Below are positions 46,567 to 54,420 of a stretch of DNA of 64,000 bases, piece by piece; the first letter of the stretch is position 1, and every line of letters begins with the position of its first letter. The notes under the pieces were generated by a model, which saw only the letters and a list, made by a program, of their open reading frames with translations, had not been told where the DNA came from and searched no databases. The position numbers were made by a program, and so were the translations under genes. The stretch lies in the NCBI RefSeq assembly GCF_007004545.3, contig NZ_CP045503.2, forward strand, positions 1,954,501 through 2,018,500, given 5' to 3'. Source of the DNA: Shewanella eurypsychrophilus. Lineage in GTDB: Bacteria; Pseudomonadota; Gammaproteobacteria; Enterobacterales; Shewanellaceae.

Positions 46567-46864
46567 TTTACACCTCGTCAATTTTGACTATTTGGTAGTG
46601 GCATTGGTTAAGTATGTCACTCTTTGCTATTGGTACAAGATTCTAGATGTAAAAAGACTTGTAGCCCACATTGACGCACATTCGAGCCAGACTACACTTA
46701 GCACTATTAATAGCCCTGTTTAACTATTTTCTCAGCAGATCCCATTTGTGGTTAACGGCGAAATTATACCAATCTGGATAAGTCAGTGTTCATAACCTAG
46801 CTATCAGCGGTTTTAACAAGTAAGAGTGATCAAGTCTGTATGTAGATCGGTATTAGGAGTGGAG

Positions 46865-47764
46865 ATGCTAAACAAGTTTATAGTCAGTCTTATGGCTGGT
46901 ATCTGTTTACTCTCCTGTGAACGGCAACAAGATAGGCAGTACCAATTGCATTTTTCTGATACTTCAGTGGTTGAACAGGTCAGCTATATTTTTGGTATTC
47001 ACCCTTTGCATAATCCCCAACGTCTGTTTGAGATATTCAATCCCTATATACAGTACCTGTCAGATAACATTGAGGGGGTCAGTTTTACGCTTGAAGCCTC
47101 ACGTAACTACGCTGCATTCGATGAAAAACTCTACTCAGGTAAGTTTGATTTTGCACTGCCCAACCCCTTCCAAACGTTTAATGCCATGAGTAAAGGTTAT
47201 CGAGTCTTTGCCAAGATGGGCGATGATGAAAATTTCAAAGGGATCATCTTAACGCGCAAGGACAGTGGCATCGACAAGGTTACTGATCTTAAAGGCAAGG
47301 CGGTAAGTTACCCTGCACCGACAGCATTAGCGGCGACGATGATGCCTCAATACTACTTACAAACTCATGGTGTTGACGTGATGTTAGATCTGGATAATCG
47401 CTATGTGGGATCGCAAGAGTCCTCAATCATGAATGTGTACCTAAAACAAACAGCGGCAGCTTCTACTTGGCCACTTCCGTGGATTGCGCTGTCTAAAGAG
47501 CGGCCAGAGTTAGCCCTGGAGTTAGAGGTGAAGTGGTCGACGCCACCTCTGATAAATAATGGCCTAGTCGTTAAAGATGAGATCCCTAACAAGATTGTTG
47601 AGCAGGTAGCTAACTTAACTGCTGAGCTTCACCTTCATCCTGAAGGAATGGTCATGCTTGAGGCGATGGCGTTAAGCCGCTTTGAACTGGCCTCCAATGA
47701 GGATTACCAGGTTGTTGATCAGTTTCTAATCAAATTTAGTGAGCAGGTAAGGCCAATAAATTGA
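46865..47764 (+). CDS. PhnD-like substrate-binding lipoprotein without a transporter
   Basis: From the ATG at 46865 (AGGAG upstream) the 299 residues begin with a lipoprotein signal peptide whose lipobox Cys is in GICLLSCERQQ. The body resembles phosphate/phosphite/phosphonate-type binding proteins (PhnD family): FGIHPLHNPQRLFEIFNPYIQYLS, then FDFALPNPFQTFNAMSKGYRVFAKMG and ILTRKDSGIDKVTDLKGKAVSYP. No permease or ATPase gene is nearby. Instead a histidine kinase gene follows after 51 bp, so it probably presents a ligand to that sensor, as in other PhnD-like/kinase pairs. Confidence 0.8.
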   Translation: MLNKFIVSLMAGICLLSCERQQDRQYQLHFSDTSVVEQVSYIFGIHPLHNPQRLFEIFNPYIQYLSDNIEGVSFTLEASRNYAAFDEKLYSGKFDFALPNPFQTFNAMSKGYRVFAKMGDDENFKGIILTRKDSGIDKVTDLKGKAVSYPAPTALAATMMPQYYLQTHGVDVMLDLDNRYVGSQESSIMNVYLKQTAAASTWPLPWIALSKERPELALELEVKWSTPPLINNGLVVKDEIPNKIVEQVANLTAELHLHPEGMVMLEAMALSRFELASNEDYQVVDQFLIKFSEQVRPIN

Positions 47765-47815
47765 GCAAGATATAAGCCCTTAATGGCGAACTTGATGGAG
47801 TAAAATCGGAACAAG

Positions 47816-49462
47816 ATGCTTTTATCAATTAAACAGTTCTGGACCAAATCAATTACCAGGCAGCTGATTTTAGGCATGGCATTGACCCATGCCTGTTTGA
47901 TGACGATTTTTGTGTTTGATTTAGTCCATCGCCAACAAACGTTTATGGTATCTCAGAGTCAAAAGCAGGCTATTGGCTTAAGTAACACTTTAGCAGCCAA
48001 TGGTGTCTCCTGGGTGCTTGCTAATGATGTTGTGGGTATTGAGGAGATCATTGCATCTCAATCTGACTTTCCCGGACTCACTTACGCTATCTTGCTAGAT
48101 ATGAATAACCGGGTTATTGGGTTTACCAACAGAGAGAAAGTGGGTCAATACTTAGATGATCCTATCAGCTTATCGCTGCTAGATTCCCCATCAGTGAGTA
48201 AGATACTTGTTGATAATCATCAGTTTATCGATGTGGCTTCTCCCATTATTTTCAATGAGCAGCAGATAGGTTGGGCTAGAGTAGGCATCGACAGAAAAGA
48301 GATAACTAACAACCTAAAATTAGTGACTAGAAATGGACTGTTATACACGCTATTAGCGATATCGGTTGGGGTTATTTTTGCCTATCTAATGGGAAGAGGG
48401 TTAACACAAGCTATACGCACTTTAGTTGAGTCAACCAATCTAGTAGAGCGTGGTGAGAGTGATGTGGAGTTTACGCTTGAGAGATCAGATGAATTGGGCC
48501 AACTGAGTAAGTATCTAGATAAAACGGTAAAAACCTTAGCGATGAATGAGGTGAGTCTTAAGCAGAATCAGCGCATTCTCGAGTCTCAAGTTAGGGATCG
48601 TACGTTTAAATTAGAGCAAGCCAATATAGAACTAACGGCGTACAGCCAAAGGGTCAAAGATGAGAAAGATAAGTTAGATCAAGCTTACCATCAGCTGAAA
48701 GCGCTTCAGCAGCAGTTGATAGAATCTGAAAAGTTATCTGCATTAGGCTCATTGGTTGCAGGTATTGCCCATGAGGTGAATACTCCCTTAGGTGTTGGCT
48801 ATACTGGCATATCAGTGCTGCAAGAACAGCTTGATATTTTACATAAGCATATAGTCGATGAGACGCTAACAGCGGAAGATATTACCGAGTTCCTCGAGCA
48901 CTCTAATGAAATTGTAAGCCTTATCTCTAAAAATATGCAGCGAGCCACACAGCTAATTAAGAGCTTTAAGCAGATTGCTGTGGTACAGACTTCAGCAGCA
49001 CATTATGAGTTTTCATTGAAGGAGATTGTTGATGATTGCGTGCTAAGTTTGAATAACAAGCTTAAGCAAAAATCGATTAAGATAGACATTGATATCGATG
49101 AACAACTACGCATTGACTCTGAACCTGGACCCTTTGCTCAGGTGATCAGCAACTTTGTGATGAACTCGGTGATACATGGCTTTGAGGGGCTCAACACTGG
49201 TGTGATCTTGATTCATGCCTCGCTGACTGAGACTGAGCTTACTATCGCCTACAGTGATGATGGTAAAGGGATGAGCAACGAAAATGTCAAGAAGGTCTAT
49301 GAGCCCTTTTTCACCACAAAAATGGGTAGTGGCGGCAGTGGTCTCGGGATGCACGTGGTTTATAACATTATTACCCAAAGATTTAATGGGCAGATAAATT
49401 GCAAAAGTACCCTAGGTGAGGGAGTGTCGTATAACATTATCATTCCTATCTCTGCGCTTTAA
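47816..49462 (+). CDS. Membrane histidine kinase (orphan, no response regulator nearby)
   Basis: The 548 residues have a membrane helix near the N-terminus (about 17-37) and a periplasmic sensor of ~135 residues. A second helix (LLYTLLAISVGVIFAYLMGRG) and HAMP follow, then a coiled coil (about 235-305). The phospho-acceptor His319 is in LVAGIAHEVNTPLGVGYTG. The catalytic domain has N-box FVMNSVIHGFEG, G1 YSDDGKGMS, F-box PFFTTKMGSGGSGLG. The type resembles DctB-like sensors. No receiver-domain gene exists in this window next to it. The preceding PhnD-like lipoprotein is the likely ligand-sensing partner. Confidence 0.88.
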   Translation: MLLSIKQFWTKSITRQLILGMALTHACLMTIFVFDLVHRQQTFMVSQSQKQAIGLSNTLAANGVSWVLANDVVGIEEIIASQSDFPGLTYAILLDMNNRVIGFTNREKVGQYLDDPISLSLLDSPSVSKILVDNHQFIDVASPIIFNEQQIGWARVGIDRKEITNNLKLVTRNGLLYTLLAISVGVIFAYLMGRGLTQAIRTLVESTNLVERGESDVEFTLERSDELGQLSKYLDKTVKTLAMNEVSLKQNQRILESQVRDRTFKLEQANIELTAYSQRVKDEKDKLDQAYHQLKALQQQLIESEKLSALGSLVAGIAHEVNTPLGVGYTGISVLQEQLDILHKHIVDETLTAEDITEFLEHSNEIVSLISKNMQRATQLIKSFKQIAVVQTSAAHYEFSLKEIVDDCVLSLNNKLKQKSIKIDIDIDEQLRIDSEPGPFAQVISNFVMNSVIHGFEGLNTGVILIHASLTETELTIAYSDDGKGMSNENVKKVYEPFFTTKMGSGGSGLGMHVVYNIITQRFNGQINCKSTLGEGVSYNIIIPISAL

Positions 49463-49534
49463 CACCAAGCTTAAAAACAGTCACTTCATTCATCACCATA
49501 CCGTCTCTGGTATACAACGATATTTAATTTTTAA

Positions 49535-49571
49535 CACGATATTTCGTGATATTGATTTGCGATATATCGTG
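49535..49571. promoter_or_regulatory. Twin activator sites upstream of the porin gene
   Basis: Two 14-bp sites, CACGATATTTCGTG (49535-49548) and TGCGATATATCGTG (49558-49571), have their ends 23 bp apart. The second site ends 53 bp before the sigma-54 promoter. The same layout precedes the flavin-reductase operon. They are probably bound by the sigma-54 activator encoded at 51019-52548. Confidence 0.7.
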
Positions 49572-49623
49572 TTTGACCGATCTATCTCCTAATTACTTGT
49601 TGAATTCACCTCTATTTACCCTA

Positions 49624-49639
49624 TGGCATACAAGATGCT
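49624..49639 (+). promoter_or_regulatory. Sigma-54 promoter of the porin gene
   Basis: TGGCATACAAGATGCT carries the GG (-24) and GC (-12) dinucleotides with the required 10-bp separation. It lies ~83 bp upstream of the porin start. Confidence 0.7.
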
Positions 49640-49721
49640 TTTTCCCACTTAGTTTTCAATGTTTAAAGGCGCTCAAATCAAATTTAGCGTCTATCAATAT
49701 AATAAGTAAGGGAAAGATGTG

Positions 49722-50879
49722 ATGAAAAAGAAGGTATTAGCGCTATTGGTCCCAGCCTTGCTAGCTGCTGGAACAGCTCAGGCTGCTGAAATTTATAAAG
49801 ATGACACTAACAGTATTAACATGATGGGTTGGCTGGGCTTTGCGGCACTTAATGATGGCTCTGATACCGCCGTCGTTGATAACTTCTCACGAATTGGCTT
49901 TAGGTTTGACCGTCAGGAGAAAAATGGTTGGCGCAGCTTTGCTCATACTGAGTGGGGCATCAATATGGTCACCAGTGATGACAGCCTCACTTATGAAGGC
50001 GGCCAGTTAGGCGCAGAGAAGAGCTCAGATTTTCTATTTAACCGTTTAGGTTATGTTGGGCTTGCACACGACAAGTGGGGAAGTCTAACTTTTGGTAAGC
50101 AGTGGGGGGCCTATTATGATGTTGCCTATACCACTGATGTACTCAATGTGTTTACGGGTTACTCAGTGGGTGCCTACACCTTCGGTGATGGTGGGCTAAC
50201 AGGTGCTGGCCGCGCAGATTCATCGTTTATCTACCGTAACTCCTTTGGAGGTTTAGATATTGCACTGCAGTATGCAGCCAAGCAAAATGGCGATGTGGCT
50301 CTGTTTGACAAAGAGGGTATGGCGCTAGATGATGGTTCGAACATCAGTTTCGATACAAGCTATGGTGCAAGTTTAACCTATCACTTTACTGACAAATTTA
50401 AGGTGTTAGCGGGCTTTAACCGTGGTGATTTTGAAGGCAGTCTAGCGGGTGTTGAAGTTGATGATACTAATGAGATCATTGGCGTAGGTGCTCAGTACGG
50501 ATCATTTTATCAATATGCACCTAACCGTGAAGCCGATGGACTCTATGTCGGTGTTAACGCACATCAAAGTAAGCAAAATGAGCTAGTTGCAGGCCAGTTA
50601 TATGACTCTACTGGTGCAGAGTTCCTTGTGGCTTATCAATATGAGAATGGATTCGTACCGAGCTTTTTACTCTCATACCAAGATCTCGATACTGATGAGA
50701 GCACGGCCATAAAAGGGCAGTGGACCCGCCAATTTGCAGTGCTAGGCCTACACTACCGATACAGTAATGACACTGTGATGTTTGCTGAAGCTAAGCTAGA
50801 TTTCAGTGAGATGGATGATAAGAGCTTTGAAGCGCTTCAAGATAACAGTTATGCGATAGGTATTCGGTACTTCTTCTAA
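49722..50879 (+). CDS. Outer-membrane general porin (OmpC/OmpF-like)
   Basis: The 385 residues have a signal peptide (MKKKVLALLVPALLAAGTAQA) and mature AEIYKDDTNSINMMGWLGF. Typical porin strands follow (RIGFRFDRQEKNGWRSFAHTEWG; NRLGYVGLAHDKWGSLTFGKQWG) and the C-terminus SYAIGIRYFF ends in Phe, as the barrel-assembly signal requires. The sigma-54 promoter and twin activator sites ahead of it, shared with the downstream reductase operon, suggest that it admits that operon's substrate. AAGGGA precedes the start. Confidence 0.9.
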   Translation: MKKKVLALLVPALLAAGTAQAAEIYKDDTNSINMMGWLGFAALNDGSDTAVVDNFSRIGFRFDRQEKNGWRSFAHTEWGINMVTSDDSLTYEGGQLGAEKSSDFLFNRLGYVGLAHDKWGSLTFGKQWGAYYDVAYTTDVLNVFTGYSVGAYTFGDGGLTGAGRADSSFIYRNSFGGLDIALQYAAKQNGDVALFDKEGMALDDGSNISFDTSYGASLTYHFTDKFKVLAGFNRGDFEGSLAGVEVDDTNEIIGVGAQYGSFYQYAPNREADGLYVGVNAHQSKQNELVAGQLYDSTGAEFLVAYQYENGFVPSFLLSYQDLDTDESTAIKGQWTRQFAVLGLHYRYSNDTVMFAEAKLDFSEMDDKSFEALQDNSYAIGIRYFF

Positions 50880-50913
50880 ATACCAATCGGTAAAATCCCG
50901 AACGATACGACAT

Positions 50914-50942
50914 AAAAAACACCTCATTTGAGGTGTTTTTTT
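50914..50942. terminator. Bidirectional terminator after the porin gene
   Basis: Perfect stem AAAAACACCTCA / TGAGGTGTTTTT with a TT loop and T-run. It also sits downstream of the convergent sigma-54 activator gene, whose stop is at 51019. Confidence 0.88.
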
Positions 50943-51018
50943 ATGGTTGAAACTTACGATGATGAGTGCCTTGGACTAATACCAACTGGAATAAAATCGA
51001 TCGAATAAATTAATACTA

Positions 51019-52548
51019 TCAACAGATCCCAAGCTTCTTCATCTTACTGCGCAGGGTATTGGGGTTGATATCTAATAGTTCTGCTGCGCCTCCGGTTCCG
51101 TAGAGTTTTCCGCCAGTTACGCGCATCGCATGTTCGATATATTTACTGATCATGATGTCCAGTGGTACCAGTTTATCTGAGGCATGGCTAGGGTCTATGA
51201 CTATGGTCTCGCCTGAACTCGTTTCGACAGCTTCTTCACTTTTGCTAGCTGAGATAAAGTCAAAGTTCAGCGGGCCTTGGGGAGATTGAATAATGGCTCT
51301 TTCAAGTACATTCATTAATTCACGAACATTGCCAGGCCATTGATAACTATTGAGTGTATCTAGCTGCTCTGTGGAGACTCTAGGCAGCTTGCTTAGGTTA
51401 AATTTAGCGCTGAGTACTTCTAAAAAGTGTTGTACGAGTATGGGAATATCTGAACGTCGCTGTCTTAAAGAGGGGATTTCAATGGGAAATATAGCTAAGC
51501 GATACCAGAGGTCTTCTCGAAACTCACCACTGTGTACCATGGCTTGTAAATTTCTGTGGGTTGCGGCTATTACCCGAATATCGAGCTGCACACTGTTGTG
51601 ACCGCCAACCCTCGTGATCGTACTGTTTTGTAATACTCGCAGTAAACGGACCTGAGCTGAAAGAGGCAACTCACCAATCTCATCAAGGAAAATAGTCCCG
51701 CCGTTAGCCTGTTCAAAATGACCTGCTTTACGCTTTTCAGCTCCTGTGAACGCGCCTTTCTCATAACCAAACAGCTCCGAGTCAATCAGAGTCTCTGGAA
51801 TAGCGCCGCAATTGACCTTGATAAAGGGTCTGCTTGAACGGGAAGATTGCTCATGAACGGCATTGGCAATGACCTCTTTACCGCAGCCTGTTTCCCCTTG
51901 TAACAGGACGCTAGTATTAAGCTTTGCTATCGCCTCAACCTGATTCATCACTTTTTTCAGTCCTGCATTACCACCCACAACGCCATTGGGAGTAAAGATG
52001 ACGCGCTTGAGTGAACGGTTCTGCTGAGTCAACGCTTGATTCAACATCAACAGGTTTCTGTCTTTAAGGTTAAACGCCGTGATCAAGGAGAAGGTCTGCA
52101 TATGTGGCTCAATCATATCGGCATGCTTAGTCTTAAAGACCCCGACAGTTTTTGAATAAAAGCCAACTATACCTAAATGGGTGTTTCCCGAAACCATTCT
52201 CATTAAAATCAGAGATTTAATACCGGGTATGACCTTAGGGGCAACAAACTGAGTCACGCTATCTAATGAAATGTCATTGACGATTCTGATGACGGGACGG
52301 TCAGCTTGTTGTAATAACTGCTCCATCTCTTTTGAGATAGGCACTTGGTTCTCTAAAGGCGTCGCTAACTGATCATTTACATGGGCAAGAAACTGAATGT
52401 CACTGAACTCAGGTCGATAAATATTGAGGAAGATCCCATCGATAGGCAAAACTTGCTTGATTAGCTCAAAGTAACTTTGCAGTGATTCCTCTAGCTGCAA
52501 ACTGCTACATAGACGTTGAGTTGCGTTGTAATAGAATTTTCTTTCCAT
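51019..52548 (-). CDS. Sigma-54-dependent transcriptional activator with GAF-like sensor domain
   Basis: The 509 residues have an N-terminal GAF-like domain (about 15-165) instead of a phosphorylation receiver. The AAA+ domain shows Walker A GETGCGKE, the sigma-54-contacting YEKGAFTGAEKRKAGHFEQA loop and Walker B GGTIFLDEIGELP. The C-terminal Fis-type helix-turn-helix ends AAELLDINPNTLRSKMKKLG. It is divergent from the reductase operon and convergent with the porin. The twin palindromic sites lie just upstream of its own start, so it may be autoregulated. The ligand is probably small and bound by the GAF-like domain. Confidence 0.92.
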   Translation of the reverse strand: MERKFYYNATQRLCSSLQLEESLQSYFELIKQVLPIDGIFLNIYRPEFSDIQFLAHVNDQLATPLENQVPISKEMEQLLQQADRPVIRIVNDISLDSVTQFVAPKVIPGIKSLILMRMVSGNTHLGIVGFYSKTVGVFKTKHADMIEPHMQTFSLITAFNLKDRNLLMLNQALTQQNRSLKRVIFTPNGVVGGNAGLKKVMNQVEAIAKLNTSVLLQGETGCGKEVIANAVHEQSSRSSRPFIKVNCGAIPETLIDSELFGYEKGAFTGAEKRKAGHFEQANGGTIFLDEIGELPLSAQVRLLRVLQNSTITRVGGHNSVQLDIRVIAATHRNLQAMVHSGEFREDLWYRLAIFPIEIPSLRQRRSDIPILVQHFLEVLSAKFNLSKLPRVSTEQLDTLNSYQWPGNVRELMNVLERAIIQSPQGPLNFDFISASKSEEAVETSSGETIVIDPSHASDKLVPLDIMISKYIEHAMRVTGGKLYGTGGAAELLDINPNTLRSKMKKLGIC

Positions 52549-52565
52549 TGATATTTCATATTAAC

Positions 52566-52602
52566 CACGAAGTTTCGTGATTGTAGATCATTATATATCG
52601 TG
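52566..52602. promoter_or_regulatory. Twin activator sites upstream of the reductase operon
   Basis: Site A is CACGAAGTTTCGTG (52566-52579), a perfect CACGAA-GT-TTCGTG inverted repeat. Site B is CATTATATATCGTG (52589-52602), matching the half ATATATCGTG. End-to-end spacing is 23 bp, and 53 bp separate site B from the -24 element. Both distances are identical to those at the porin gene. Confidence 0.72.
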
Positions 52603-52654
52603 ATTCTGTGTCCCTCTTCAAACAATCATTTCTCTACACCTCTTTTTAGGTAGT

Positions 52655-52670
52655 TGGCATGCCTGCTGCA
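52655..52670 (+). promoter_or_regulatory. Sigma-54 promoter of the reductase-lyase-cytochrome operon
   Basis: TGGCATGCCTGCTGCA has GG and GC at the canonical 10-bp separation. It lies ~140 bp upstream of the flavin-reductase ATG. Confidence 0.72.
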
Positions 52671-52812
52671 CTTAGCACAAGTATCAGCAGAAAAGAAACC
52701 AGCTAAAAACTAATAAGATTAGTGAGTCTATTTTCTTTTCAAATTAATACGTTGAATGCAATTTCTAGTACTAGTTCAGAGTAAAGCAGAATAAGAAGAG
52801 GGACGATGAAAC

Positions 52813-54372
52813 ATGAGTGAAAAACAGAAGATGGATCACAGTCGGCGTCAGTTATTAAAGGGAGGAGCCGCTCTCACATTAGCTGGAATAGGTGGCGCAG
52901 CGACCTTACCTGTTATGGCAGGAACCCAAGGTAAAGTGCAGACTAAATTTGATGAAATTGTCGATATTATCGTTATCGGCAGTGGCTTTGCTGGTATGTC
53001 TGCAGCGCTTAAAGCTAGAGAGTCGGGTGATAGCGTGATGGTGATCGATAAGATGCCAGTATTTGGTGGTAACTCGACCATCAATGGTGGCGCTATGGCT
53101 GTTGCTGGTTCTCCACTGCAGAAAAAAGAGGGTATTGAAGACTCTGTCGATACTATGGTCGCCGACATGTTAGAAGCTGGCAGGGGGATGAATGATGTTG
53201 AGATGCTCAAACTTGTTTGTAATGGCACCGCTGAGTCCTGTGAATGGCTAACCGAGCATGGGGTTAAGTGGAAGCCTTTTGTACAGCATTTTGGTGGTCA
53301 TTCACTGCCGCGTGTTTTGCAGACGGTTGAGAGCTCTGGTGCTGGCATTATTCGTCCTTTGATCAAGGCGGCGAAGAAGGCGGGTATCGATATGCGAAAT
53401 CAGACCAAGCTCGAATCTTTCGTAAAAAATGATGAAGGACGTGTGATCGGCATTAAGGTTCGAGATGGCTTTTATTTTCCCAGAAATAAAACAGGTAAAG
53501 TACGCCTGTTTGGTGCAAGTAAGGGAGTGATAATGGCCACTGGAGGCTTTGGGCGAGATATCGAATATCGTCAGATGCAGCAGCCCAAATTAACCAAAGA
53601 GTTAGATTCAACAAACCATGCCGGTGCGACTTCAGAAGCCTTGAAACAGATGATGTTAATCGGGGCCAACCCTATTCATCTCGATCAAATTCAGCTTGGC
53701 CCGTGGGCATCTCCTGATGAGAAGGGCTTCGGCACTGCATCTCAGTTCAATACCATCGCTACTTACCCAAGCGGCATCGTCGTCGACTCTCGTACTGGTG
53801 AGCGCTTCTTTAATGAGTTAGCCGACAGAAAGGCCCGTGCTGACGCCATCATGACCCGCCGCGATGAGCAAGGCAATCCTGTATACCCGATAGGTTTTAC
53901 CAATGCCGAAGGTGCTAAAAAAGCGCAAACATTAGCTTGGGGACTTAAGTATAAGGTGATTCAACAGGCGGAAACCTTAGATGAGTTAGCCCAGCTTTAT
54001 GGCATTCCAGCAAAAGCGCTTAAAGAGCAGGTTTCACGCTGGAATAAAGCGGTATCGGCAGGTAAAGACAGAGAGTTTGGCCGTCCGATGCAAAAGGCGA
54101 TGAAGTTAGATCAAGGCCCTTGGTATGGGGTGCGTATGTGGCCAAAAGTGCACTATTGCATGGGCGGCGTGCGGGTAAATACGCACTCTCAGGTACTGCA
54201 TCTTATCACTGATAAACCTATCGAAGGTTTGTTCGCAGCTGGTGAGGCAACAGGTGGTATTCATGGGGCTAGTCGCCTCGGAGCCTGCGCCGTTGCCGAA
54301 GGTGTGGTAACCGGACGAAATGCTGGCCAGATGTGTACTCAGTCTAAGCGAGTCGAGCTAGCGCAAGCCTAG
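52813..54372 (+). CDS. Tat-exported flavin reductase of the fumarate/urocanate reductase family
   Basis: The 519 residues start with a twin-arginine signal (HSRRQLLKGGAALTLAG). FAD motif: IIVIGSGFAGMSAALKARESG, then GGNSTINGGAMAVAG. The protein contains neither CxxCH haem motifs nor a bacterial FMN-binding domain, so it is the bare flavin subunit. Residues matching the fumarate reductase site: Arg339 (ADRKARAD), His447 (KVHYCMGGV) and Arg488 (GASRLGACA). The position of the second carboxylate-binding His of fumarate reductase reads IQLGPWASP, with Gly, arguing against fumarate. Such enzymes reduce 2-enoates (urocanate, cinnamates, methacrylate) in the periplasm. Electrons probably come from the tetraheme cytochrome two genes downstream. 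Confidence 0.88.
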   Translation: MSEKQKMDHSRRQLLKGGAALTLAGIGGAATLPVMAGTQGKVQTKFDEIVDIIVIGSGFAGMSAALKARESGDSVMVIDKMPVFGGNSTINGGAMAVAGSPLQKKEGIEDSVDTMVADMLEAGRGMNDVEMLKLVCNGTAESCEWLTEHGVKWKPFVQHFGGHSLPRVLQTVESSGAGIIRPLIKAAKKAGIDMRNQTKLESFVKNDEGRVIGIKVRDGFYFPRNKTGKVRLFGASKGVIMATGGFGRDIEYRQMQQPKLTKELDSTNHAGATSEALKQMMLIGANPIHLDQIQLGPWASPDEKGFGTASQFNTIATYPSGIVVDSRTGERFFNELADRKARADAIMTRRDEQGNPVYPIGFTNAEGAKKAQTLAWGLKYKVIQQAETLDELAQLYGIPAKALKEQVSRWNKAVSAGKDREFGRPMQKAMKLDQGPWYGVRMWPKVHYCMGGVRVNTHSQVLHLITDKPIEGLFAAGEATGGIHGASRLGACAVAEGVVTGRNAGQMCTQSKRVELAQA

Positions 54373-54420
54373 CGACTCCTTTGATAGCTAATAAATTTTA
54401 ATCGTTTCAGATGAAACGTA

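Noticed and set aside
52813..54372. Naming the flavin reductase urdA or fumarate reductase outright
   Set aside because: The FMN domain of known urocanate reductase is missing and the fumarate-type His appears replaced. The substrate cannot be fixed from sequence.
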